Shown here: piece after piece, positions 1-5,384 of the stretch | Layout: each line of letters opens with the position of its first letter | How positions within the stretch are numbered: the stretch's first letter is position 1 | Assembly (NCBI GenBank): GCA_031261905.1 | Contig: JAISIS010000148.1 | Location: forward strand, 1-6,807 | DNA from: Burkholderiaceae bacterium | Lineage (GTDB): Bacteria; Pseudomonadota; Gammaproteobacteria; Burkholderiales; Burkholderiaceae_D | DNA length: 6,807 nucleotides | Direction of reading: 5' to 3' | Notes under the pieces: generated by a model | Told to the model about the DNA's origin: nothing | The model's database searches: none | The model's input: only the letters and a program-made list of their open reading frames with translations | Position numbers and translations under genes: made by a program

Positions 1-1
1 C

Positions 2-49
2 CGTTATAAAGGCATCTCAATTTACCGCTACGCCCCGGAGATTGCCTGA
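2..49 (+). CDS. Possible 3' end of an unidentified upstream gene (partial)
   Basis: An open frame enters from the left edge and ends in TGA at 47-49. Its last residues read RYKGISIYRYAPEIA, which looks like a plausible globular C-terminus rather than random translation. No ATG lies in the visible part, and I do not recognise the family from fifteen residues. It lies on the same strand as ffs and dnaX, about 145 bases upstream of ffs. The tail is too short to exclude chance, so both the gene and its product are tentative. Confidence 0.35.
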   Translation, partial: RYKGISIYRYAPEIA

Positions 50-157
50 TTTGGCAAAACCATCCGCTTTATAAAAATGTATTATATTTATATAACGAAT
101 AGCGGGATGTTCCGGATGACAACCGCCAAAATAACCGGGTAATTTGCACCTCTCCCA
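50..157. other. AT-rich intergenic region, possible upstream promoter
   Basis: No convincing gene lies between the left-edge reading frame and ffs. Positions 68-100 are strongly AT-rich, in contrast to their surroundings. A loose sigma70-like pair can be drawn there: TTTATA at 68-73 and TATAAC at 91-96, 17 bases apart, pointing towards ffs. The match is moderate, and in such AT-rich DNA it could be fortuitous. A small 5-bp inverted repeat (TTGCC 42-46 / GGCAA 53-57) sits at the stop codon of the partial frame, but no T-tract follows it. Confidence 0.3.
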
Positions 158-186
158 TTCGGGGAGCGCTGGTTTTGTTGTACAAT
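158..186 (+). promoter_or_regulatory. Probable promoter of ffs
   Basis: TACAAT at 181-186 matches the -10 consensus TATAAT in five of six positions. It ends seven bases before position 194, the first base of the SRP RNA terminal helix, so the predicted start agrees with the RNA end. The -35 region, TTCGGG at 158-163 with a 17-base spacer, is poor. The -10 element therefore carries the call. Confidence 0.5.
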
Positions 187-193
187 GGTAACT

Positions 194-290
194 GGCGGGT
201 CCCTGCGCATTGCGGAATGGTGAATCGGGTCAGGTCGGGAACGAAGCAGCCACAGCCAGTCTCCGCGAGTGCCGCAGATCAGGCTCGCCT
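194..290 (+). ncRNA. ffs: Signal recognition particle RNA (4.5S RNA, small bacterial type)
   Basis: This is the RNA scaffold of the signal recognition particle, which binds Ffh and guides FtsY-dependent delivery of membrane-protein nascent chains. The hallmark domain IV hairpin is visible at 229-250: GGTCAGGTC, a GGAA tetraloop at 238-241, then the GAAGCAGCC arm. Three further helices close the molecule: GGCGGGTC (194-201) with GGCTCGCC (282-289), CTGCGCA (203-209) with TGCCGCAG (270-277, one bulged C), and TTGCGGA (210-216) with TCCGCGA (262-268). About 96 nt is normal for the short gammaproteobacterial/betaproteobacterial form. The exact ends are inferred from the terminal helix. Location just upstream of dnaX is common in betaproteobacteria. 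The base pair closing the tetraloop is G-C instead of the C-G of the E. coli RNA. Confidence 0.93.
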
Positions 291-300
291 TCTTGTTTTT
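282..300 (+). terminator. Probable 3' end/terminator of ffs
   Basis: The 3' strand of the SRP RNA terminal helix (282-289) is followed directly by a T-rich stretch, TTCTTGTTTTT, ending at 300. Together they resemble an intrinsic terminator or a processing site. The T-tract is interrupted, so some read-through into dnaX is plausible. No separate strong promoter for dnaX is evident in the 85 bases that follow. Confidence 0.4.
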
Positions 301-317
301 GTAACCGGCAGTCTTGT

Positions 318-353
318 ATGGCGGGCTTGCCGCAGGTTTTCCGGCAGTGCCAT
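318..353 (+). other. Hairpin in the dnaX leader
   Basis: ATGGC (318-322) pairs with GCCAT (349-353), and TGCCG (328-332) pairs with CGGCA (342-346) around a nine-base loop, giving a two-segment stem-loop. It ends about 15 bases before the AAGG that serves as ribosome binding site of dnaX. A second copy of CCGGCAG at 305-311 could compete for the TGCCG strand. Any regulatory role is inference. Confidence 0.3.
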
Positions 354-384
354 CAAACAGGGCGCCACAAGGTAAAATGGCGTT

Positions 385-2100
385 ATGTCTTATCTGGTGC
401 TTGCACGCAAATATCGCCCCAGGCGTTTTGAAAGCCTGGTTGGTCAGGATCATGTCGTTCGCGCGCTTACTCACGCGCTGGAAAGCCAGCGCCTGCATCA
501 CGCCTATTTGTTTACCGGGACGCGCGGCGTGGGCAAAACCACGCTTTCCCGTTTGCTGGCCAAATCGCTGAACTGCGAAACAGGCATTACCTCACGCCCC
601 TGCGGCGAGTGCGAGGCATGCCGGGCCATTGATGCCGACCGCTTTGTGGACTATATCGAAATGGATGCCGCTTCAAACCGCGGTATCGCCGATATGCTTC
701 AGTTGCTGGAACAGGCGGTTTACGCGCCTACATCCGCGCGCTTCAAGGTCTATATGATCGACGAGGTGCACATGCTGACGGCGCAGGCGTTCAACGCCAT
801 GCTCAAAACTCTGGAAGAGCCGCCCGGCTATATCAAATTCATCCTGGCGACAACGGATCCGCAGAAAATACCGGTGACGGTGCTTTCCCGCTGTCTTCAG
901 TTCAATCTCAAGCAGATGCCGCCATTTCTGATCATGGAATATCTGGATCAGGTGCTTCGCCAGGAAAATATCACTTTTGAAACACCGGCGCTCCGCCTGC
1001 TGGCGGAAGGCGCGAATGGTTCCATGCGGGATGCGCTTTCCCTGACGGATCAGGCGATTGCCTATACGGCAGGCAGTGTATCGCTGGACGCTGTCCAGGA
1101 TATGCTCGGCACGCTGGACCGGACGTTTCTTATCCGCATTCTGGACAGCCTGGCGGCAGGGGATGGCGGCGCGCTGATGGCGATTGCCGACGAGATGGCG
1201 GCGCGTAGTTTGTCTTATCCTTCCGCCTTGAAGGATCTGGCCGTCCTGATGAACCGGATTGCGCTGGCGCAGGCGGCGCCTGCCGCCCTGCCGGAGGATT
1301 TGCCGGAATATGATGATATTGTGCGCTTTGCCGGGATGTTTCATCCGGAATACGTGCAGTTGTTTTACCAGATTGCCACGCACGGGCGTAATGAGCTTGG
1401 ACTGGCGCCGGATGAATATGCCGGCTTTACCATGACGCTGTTGCGTATGCTGGCTTTTCAGCCGGATGATGGCGGCGGCGCGGCGCGGAGTGCTACTGCG
1501 GTACCGGCTTCCGGCGCGCAAAAAAAAACGGTGAGCGTGCAGGCGCAGGCGGCGGATAAAAAGGTTGTGCACACGGAAAAGCTCACGCGCGCGGATGCAG
1601 GGCAAAAGCAGGCGCTGGATGATGTGCCGCCCTGGATGGATATTGATGAAGCGCCGGCGGAGGAAGTGTTGCCCGGGGAAGCGCCTGAAGCGGCGAAACC
1701 GGGCGCCCGCGCGGTGGTGTGGGATGAAAACTGGCCGCTGCTGGCGGAAAGCCTGCCGTTGCGCGGGATGGCCCAGCAACTGGCGCAACAGACGGAACTG
1801 GTGCACTGGAAGCCAACGGAGCATGGCGCGCATTTTCATTTGCGCGCGCCGGTGGCGGCATTGGCGGTTCCGGCCAATGTGGAAAAATTGAAGCAGGCGC
1901 TGGCGAATCGCTTTGAGTGCGATATCAAGGTGACAGCCGAGCTTGGGAAGGTGGGCCTGACCGCCAGTCAGCATGCCCTGGAAAAACGCGCGGGCCGACA
2001 GCGGGAAGCGGAAGAAATGATCCAGGGCGATGTTTATGTGCAAACGCTGGCGCGCGAGTTTGGCGCCAGTGTCGTGCCGGATTCCATTAAACCTATTTAA
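385..2100 (+). CDS. dnaX: DNA polymerase III clamp-loader subunit tau/gamma
   Basis: This is the ATPase subunit of the DnaX complex, which loads the beta sliding clamp. Its tau form also links the polymerase cores and contacts the DnaB helicase. The start MSYLVLARKYRP is typical of the family. Visible motifs are Walker A GTRGVGKT (residues 45-52), a zinc-binding set C64/C73/C76/C79, Walker B with DEVH (126-129), sensor 1 ATTD (155-158) and sensor 2 GSMRD (212-216). The collar domain follows to about residue 360, then a linker rich in Ala, Lys and acidic residues. A C-terminal domain from about 447 resembles the tau domain V that binds the polymerase alpha subunit. Length is 571 residues against 643 in E. 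coli. AAGG at 369-372 is a rather distant ribosome binding site. Codons 379-382 carry a run of nine A where slippage could give a shorter gamma-like product. ybaB follows after 12 bases. Confidence 0.97.
   Translation: MSYLVLARKYRPRRFESLVGQDHVVRALTHALESQRLHHAYLFTGTRGVGKTTLSRLLAKSLNCETGITSRPCGECEACRAIDADRFVDYIEMDAASNRGIADMLQLLEQAVYAPTSARFKVYMIDEVHMLTAQAFNAMLKTLEEPPGYIKFILATTDPQKIPVTVLSRCLQFNLKQMPPFLIMEYLDQVLRQENITFETPALRLLAEGANGSMRDALSLTDQAIAYTAGSVSLDAVQDMLGTLDRTFLIRILDSLAAGDGGALMAIADEMAARSLSYPSALKDLAVLMNRIALAQAAPAALPEDLPEYDDIVRFAGMFHPEYVQLFYQIATHGRNELGLAPDEYAGFTMTLLRMLAFQPDDGGGAARSATAVPASGAQKKTVSVQAQAADKKVVHTEKLTRADAGQKQALDDVPPWMDIDEAPAEEVLPGEAPEAAKPGARAVVWDENWPLLAESLPLRGMAQQLAQQTELVHWKPTEHGAHFHLRAPVAALAVPANVEKLKQALANRFECDIKVTAELGKVGLTASQHALEKRAGRQREAEEMIQGDVYVQTLAREFGASVVPDSIKPI
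1519..1559 (+). promoter_or_regulatory. Putative slippage site (A9) for a gamma-like DnaX
   Basis: Nine consecutive A occupy 1520-1528 and are read in frame as CAA AAA AAA ACG (Q379-K-K-T382). The phase fits the X XXY YYZ heptamer A AAA AAA at 1521-1527. After a -1 shift, or in a transcript with one extra A, reading continues for ten residues (NGERAGAGGG) to TAA at 1557-1559, giving about 391 residues. With one A lost, reading gives R then TGA at 1532-1534, giving about 382 residues. Both products would keep the ATPase and collar domains and lose the tau-specific part. I see no well-placed internal Shine-Dalgarno sequence and no strong downstream stem, so transcriptional slippage seems more likely than ribosomal frameshifting. 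The event itself is predicted, not shown. Confidence 0.55.
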
Positions 2101-2112
2101 CAGGGAAATATT

Positions 2113-2436
2113 ATGAAGAATCAATTGGCGGGCCTGATGAAACAGGCCCAGGCAATGCAGCAGAATATGCAGAAAATGCAGGAAGAACTGGGGCAGACGA
2201 TTGTGGAAGGGCAGGCCGGGGCCGGGATGGTGACGGTGCTGATGAGTTGCAAGTATTATGTTTCCAGGGTTTCGATTGACCCTTCGCTGATGGGTGACGA
2301 CAAGGAAATGCTGGAAGATCTGGTGACGGCGGCTTTTAATGACGCCGCCAGGAAGGCGGAAACTACGGCGCAGGAAAAAATGAACAGTATTTCGGCAGGT
2401 TTTCCCATGCCGCCGGGCTTTAAAATGCCTTTCTGA
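2113..2436 (+). CDS. ybaB: YbaB/EbfC family nucleoid-associated DNA-binding protein
   Basis: This small homodimeric nucleoid-associated protein binds DNA with little sequence specificity. It is encoded between dnaX and recR in most proteobacteria. The 107 residues match the usual length (E. coli 109). The N-terminal third is a Gln/Met-rich amphipathic helix (residues 1-28: [18 protein letters not shown]). Next come a Gly-rich turn (GQAGAGMV), beta strands with the family segment VSIDPSLM (about 54-61), and the helix [20 protein letters not shown]. The C-terminal PPGFKMPF is characteristic of the betaproteobacterial form. An AGGGA at 2102-2106 serves as ribosome binding site. The gene follows dnaX by 12 bases and precedes recR by 14, so it is co-transcribed with both. 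Its precise physiological role is unsettled in the family; a link to recombination is inferred from the neighbourhood. Confidence 0.95.
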   Translation: MKNQLAGLMKQAQAMQQNMQKMQEELGQTIVEGQAGAGMVTVLMSCKYYVSRVSIDPSLMGDDKEMLEDLVTAAFNDAARKAETTAQEKMNSISAGFPMPPGFKMPF

Positions 2437-2450
2437 GCGCCAGGACTGCC

Positions 2451-3047
2451 GTGAAGCCGAGTTCTTCCCAGCTTGCGCTTGCCGAAGCCTTGCGCCGTCT
2501 TCCGGGTATCGGGCCGAAATCCGCGCAGCGTATCGCCTACCATATGCTTCAGCATGACCGGGACGGCGCGCGGCAATTAAGCCAGGCGCTGGCGGAGGCG
2601 GTTGAAAGGATCAGGCATTGCGAGCGGTGCAATACGTTTACGGAAGAAACGGTGTGCGCGTTGTGCATGAATCCCGAGCGCGAGCAAAGTCTGCTTTGTG
2701 TGACCGAAACACCGGCAGATATGTTGATGATTGAGCAGACATTGGCCTATAAGGGGTTATACTTTGTGCTGATGGGCAGCCTTTCGCCGCTTGACGGTAT
2801 CGGCCCCAGGGAAATAAACCTGGGCAAGCTGATGGCGCGGGTGGCGGACGGTACGGTTACCGAGGTGGTGCTGGCCACCAGCTTCAATAACGAGGGTGAG
2901 GCAACCGCGCATTATATCGGCGAGATGCTCAAGGCGCGCGGTATCCGGGTAACCCGTCTTGCCAGGGGGGTGCCTGTCGGAGCGGAACTGGAGTATGTGG
3001 ATGTTGGTACAATAGCAAGAGCACTTATGGACAGGCGGATAACCTGA
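2451..3047 (+). CDS. recR: Recombination mediator protein RecR
   Basis: RecR works with RecF and RecO to load RecA onto SSB-coated single-stranded gaps. The 198 residues equal the usual family size. Visible features are an N-terminal helix-hairpin-helix ([20 protein letters not shown], residues 14-33), a C4 zinc finger at C57, C60, C69 and C72, a Toprim domain beginning [10 protein letters not shown] (81-90), and the conserved segments [11 protein letters not shown] (109-119) and [13 protein letters not shown] (170-182). The start codon is GTG at 2451. AGGA at 2442-2445 lies five bases before it, and the N-terminus aligns with RecR homologues, so no upstream start is needed. It is the third gene of the dnaX-ybaB-recR operon. 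Its TGA at 3045-3047 shares one base with an ATG in the cysM frame, suggesting coupling to the next gene. Confidence 0.97.
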   Translation: MKPSSSQLALAEALRRLPGIGPKSAQRIAYHMLQHDRDGARQLSQALAEAVERIRHCERCNTFTEETVCALCMNPEREQSLLCVTETPADMLMIEQTLAYKGLYFVLMGSLSPLDGIGPREINLGKLMARVADGTVTEVVLATSFNNEGEATAHYIGEMLKARGIRVTRLARGVPVGAELEYVDVGTIARALMDRRIT

Positions 3048-3061
3048 TGACTGGAAAGCGC

Positions 3062-3964
3062 ATGAGTTACCAGACGATTGACGGTACTATCGGCAATACG
3101 CCGCTGGTGCAACTGGTTAATTTACCTGGTGAGGAAAACCGGCGACGGAACAATGTCATACTGGCCAAGCTTGAGGGGTATAACCCTTCCGGATCCATCA
3201 AGGCGCGCAGCGTGTTTGCCATGGTGCGCTATGCGGAAGAGCGGGGCGAGATTCGTCCGGGGGATACGCTGATCGAGGCGACCAGCGGCAATTCGGGAAT
3301 TGCGCTTGCCATGATCGCGGCAAGAAGAGGGTATCGCTGCACGCTGGTAATGCCTGAAAATACGATTGTCGAACAGCAGCAGTGCATGAAGGCTTACGGT
3401 GCGGAGATTATCCTCACGCCCAAACTTTCCGGCATGGGGTTTGCCAGAAGCCTTGCTGCGAAAATGGTGGGCGAACGACATGGCGTAACGCTGGACCAGT
3501 TTGCCAATCCGGACAACCCGCGCGCGCATTATGAAACAACCGCTCCAGAGATCTGGGAAGCTACCGGCGGCAAGGTGACGCATGTGATTTGCAGCATGGG
3601 CACCACCGGCACCATAATGGGTATTTCCCAGTATCTGAAAGAGAAAAATAGCAAGGTGAATATCATTGGTGTGGAGCCTGAAACCGCGGGACGCACTTCG
3701 GGAATGTGGAAATGGACGGCTACTTCCATGCCGCGCTTCTTTGACAAAAGAAAAGTGGACAGGATCGAGTCCGCCAACCAGGCGTATGCCGAGCACATGG
3801 CACGGCGGCTGGCGATGACGGAAGGCATCTTTTGCGGGATTTCATCGGCGGCGGCCTGCGATATTGCACTGCGGCTTTCCATAGAAATGGAAAATGCGAC
3901 GATAGTCTTTATTGCGCCTGATCTGGGCGACCGTTACTTTTCCACCGGGGTATTTCCAGCCTGA
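3062..3964 (+). CDS. cysM: Cysteine synthase B (O-acetylserine sulfhydrylase), CysM type
   Basis: This PLP enzyme of fold type II makes cysteine from O-acetylserine and sulfide; CysM forms can also use thiosulfate. I start at ATG 3062 because MSYQTIDGTIGNTPLVQL is the usual family N-terminus and GGAAAG (3053-3058) precedes it, giving 300 residues (E. coli CysM 303). ATG 3047 overlaps the recR stop and would add five residues. The PLP lysine is K47 in NPSGSIKAR. The substrate loop is ATSGNSG (73-79), the phosphate loop GTTGT (180-184), and the C-terminal GDRYFSTGVFPA is CysM-like. Several active-site segments differ from E. coli CysM: KAR for KDR, SSAAA for SSGGA, PDLGDR for DRGDR, and WKW where E. 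coli has RRW. The catalytic lysine and glycine-rich loops are intact, so it is probably active, but substrate preference is uncertain. It is likely co-transcribed with recR. Confidence 0.9.
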   Translation: MSYQTIDGTIGNTPLVQLVNLPGEENRRRNNVILAKLEGYNPSGSIKARSVFAMVRYAEERGEIRPGDTLIEATSGNSGIALAMIAARRGYRCTLVMPENTIVEQQQCMKAYGAEIILTPKLSGMGFARSLAAKMVGERHGVTLDQFANPDNPRAHYETTAPEIWEATGGKVTHVICSMGTTGTIMGISQYLKEKNSKVNIIGVEPETAGRTSGMWKWTATSMPRFFDKRKVDRIESANQAYAEHMARRLAMTEGIFCGISSAAACDIALRLSIEMENATIVFIAPDLGDRYFSTGVFPA

Positions 3965-3998
3965 CCGGGGATCAGATAAAATAAAAATGGCAAAAACA

Positions 3999-4027
3999 TT
4001 GCCAGAAATGCGGAACGCGATTAAAAT
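3999..4027 (+). promoter_or_regulatory. Sigma70-type promoter of rpsT
   Basis: TTGCCA at 3999-4004 and TAAAAT at 4022-4027 are separated by exactly 17 bases. They match the -35 and -10 consensus sequences in four and five positions respectively. Transcription would start near 4034, leaving a leader of about 70 bases before rpsT. The site lies in an AT-rich gap right after cysM, which supports separate expression of the ribosomal protein gene. Confidence 0.65.
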
Positions 4028-4050
4028 TAAAAGCTACGCAAAAATTTCGT

Positions 4051-4074
4051 GCTGTTTCTCTATCCGAAGACAGC
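4051..4074 (+). promoter_or_regulatory. Hairpin in the rpsT 5' leader
   Basis: GCTGTTT (4051-4057) pairs with AAGACAGC (4067-4074), giving seven base pairs including one G-T, around a loop of about ten bases. It lies in the predicted leader, roughly 20 bases before the ribosome binding site. There is no T-tract after it, so it does not look like a terminator. S20 represses its own translation in E. coli, so a control role is possible, but nothing here proves it. Confidence 0.35.
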
Positions 4075-4104
4075 CGCCTTATTTAACAGGTTTTAGGATT
4101 ATTT

Positions 4105-4380
4105 ATGGCAAATACCGCGCAAGCGCGCAAGCGTGCCCGTCAGGCAGTGAAAAGGAATGCGCACAATTCCAGTCAGCGTTCTGCACTGCGTACGGCAATC
4201 AAGTCTGTCAGAAAAGCAATTGAAGCCGGCGACAAGGAAGCCGCAACCGCTGTTTTCGCAAAAACGGTATCCATTATTGACCGTATTGCGGATAAAAAAC
4301 GGATTCACAAGAACAAGGCCGCACGGCATAAAAGCCGCCTTTCCGCTTCTCTGAAAGCGCTTTCCCAAAAAGCAGCCTGA
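4105..4380 (+). CDS. rpsT: 30S ribosomal protein S20
   Basis: S20 is a primary 16S rRNA-binding protein of the small subunit, composed mostly of long helices. The start [18 protein letters not shown], the segment [17 protein letters not shown] (26-42) and the C-terminal [16 protein letters not shown] block are typical. It is very basic and 91 residues long (E. coli 87). AGGA at 4095-4098, six bases before ATG, is a good ribosome binding site. The gene stands alone behind its own promoter, downstream of cysM on the same strand, and converges with the kinase gene, whose stop lies 55 bases further on. Confidence 0.97.
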   Translation: MANTAQARKRARQAVKRNAHNSSQRSALRTAIKSVRKAIEAGDKEAATAVFAKTVSIIDRIADKKRIHKNKAARHKSRLSASLKALSQKAA

Positions 4381-4389
4381 GCCGGAATA

Positions 4390-4422
4390 ACCGGGGCGCG
4401 CGCTTGTCAGGCGCGCGTCGGT
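4390..4422. terminator. GC-rich hairpin between convergent genes
   Basis: ACCG (4390-4393) pairs with CGGT (4419-4422), and CGCGCGC (4397-4403) with GCGCGCG (4411-4417), around a seven-base loop; a GGG/T internal loop separates the two stems. It begins ten bases after the rpsT stop and ends 14 bases from the kinase stop on the other strand. It could therefore end transcription from both sides. Neither side has a proper T-tract, so classical intrinsic termination is uncertain; it may instead protect 3' ends. Confidence 0.5.
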
Positions 4423-4435
4423 AACCGTCTTCCCT

Positions 4436-5371
4436 TCAATACCGGTAGCCGAATTCCTTTTCGAAACGGTTTGCAATCTCGCCTGCGGTCAGTGAATGGG
4501 CCTGCGGTCCCTGGTGCGCAATCTTGATTGCCCCCATCAGGCTGCCAAGCCTGCCGCTCGTCGCCAGATCCATCCCGCTGGTTAGCCCGTATATCAGCCC
4601 CGCCCTGAACGCATCGCCGCACCCGGTAGGGTCAACGATCTTTTCCGCCTCGACGCAGGGAATATTCAGCTTTTCCGCACCCGTATAGATTTTCGCACCG
4701 CGCTCGCCGCACGTGATGATCAGGGCGGTAACGCGGGAAGCGATTTCGCTTTCTGTCCATTCTGTCGCCCGTGTGAGCATGGCGGCTTCATAGTCATTGA
4801 CCGCCACATAGCTTGCCTGGTCAATGAAGTGGCGTAGTTCGTCTTTCGTAAACATCGGCAATCCCTGTCCCGGATCGAAAATAAAGGGGATGCCCTTTTT
4901 CGCGCAGTCAGCGGCGTTTTGTATCATGCCGTCACGCCCATCCGGGGCAACGATGGCCAGATTAATCTCCTCGCTGATGTCATCAACCCGGTTCTGGTAT
5001 GAAAAGGTCATGGCGCCGGGATGAAACGCGGTTATCTGGTTGTTGTTGCGGTCAGTTGTGATAAAGGCTTGCGCGGTAAAGGCATTCCTGATAACCCTGA
5101 TATGCCGATGGGAGATATTCTGTTCGGTCAGCCTTTCCAGGTAGGTTTCTCCGTCCGAGCCTATCGTGGCCATGATGAGCGGTTTACCGCCCAGCATGTT
5201 GAGGCTGTAGGCGATGTTGCCCGCGCAGCCGCCAAATTCGCGCCGCATGGATGGCGTAAGGAAGCAGACATTGATGTTCTGCAATTGGTCAGCCAGTATG
5301 GATTCGGAGAACCGCTCCGGGAAGGACATGATCGTATCGTAAGCAAGTGAACCACAAATCAAAGAGAACAT
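4436..5371 (-). CDS. PfkB (ribokinase/adenosine kinase-like) family carbohydrate kinase
   Basis: This is a sugar or nucleoside kinase of the PfkB family, using ATP to phosphorylate a hydroxymethyl group; the substrate is not determined. The start MFSLICGSLAYDTIM begins the first beta strand of the Rossmann-like fold. Signature 1 is GGCAGNIAYSLNMLGG (residues 47-62). Signature 2 is DPTGCGDAFRAGLIYG (247-262) and holds the catalytic base D253 and the GxGD anion hole. FDPGQG (165-170) and the nucleotide-binding stretch TCGERGAKIY (220-229) also fit. The length of 311 residues is normal. The frame is open further upstream, to 5509, but that extension lies inside the neighbouring gene and lacks homology-like content, so I start at 5371. 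No clear Shine-Dalgarno precedes this ATG; it lies 13 bases after the upstream stop, suggesting translational coupling. Adenosine kinase-like annotation is common for this type but unproven here. Confidence 0.92.
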   Translation of the reverse strand: MFSLICGSLAYDTIMSFPERFSESILADQLQNINVCFLTPSMRREFGGCAGNIAYSLNMLGGKPLIMATIGSDGETYLERLTEQNISHRHIRVIRNAFTAQAFITTDRNNNQITAFHPGAMTFSYQNRVDDISEEINLAIVAPDGRDGMIQNAADCAKKGIPFIFDPGQGLPMFTKDELRHFIDQASYVAVNDYEAAMLTRATEWTESEIASRVTALIITCGERGAKIYTGAEKLNIPCVEAEKIVDPTGCGDAFRAGLIYGLTSGMDLATSGRLGSLMGAIKIAHQGPQAHSLTAGEIANRFEKEFGYRY

Positions 5372-5384
5372 AGCAGTACCATTG

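Noticed and set aside
88..501. 137-codon minus-strand frame covering ffs and the dnaX start
   Set aside because: It overlaps the SRP RNA and the dnaX Walker A region, and its translation has no domain-like features.
1535..1573. Downstream stem as a stimulator of ribosomal frameshifting in dnaX
   Set aside because: The best pairing I find (GTGCA 1537-1541 with TGCAC 1568-1572) is only five pairs around a long loop, too weak to claim.
673..2124. Long open frame of 483 codons on the minus strand opposite dnaX
   Set aside because: It lies wholly antisense to a clear dnaX, is rich in Arg, His and Gln as expected of a complementary frame, and shows no recognisable domain.
3008..3013. TACAAT at the end of recR as a -10 element for cysM
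   Set aside because: No acceptable -35 sequence lies 15-19 bases upstream, and the hexamer falls within coding sequence.
3912..4223. 103-codon plus-strand frame spanning the cysM end and rpsT start
   Set aside because: It overlaps two clear genes and the rpsT promoter and leader, and has no convincing start or domain.
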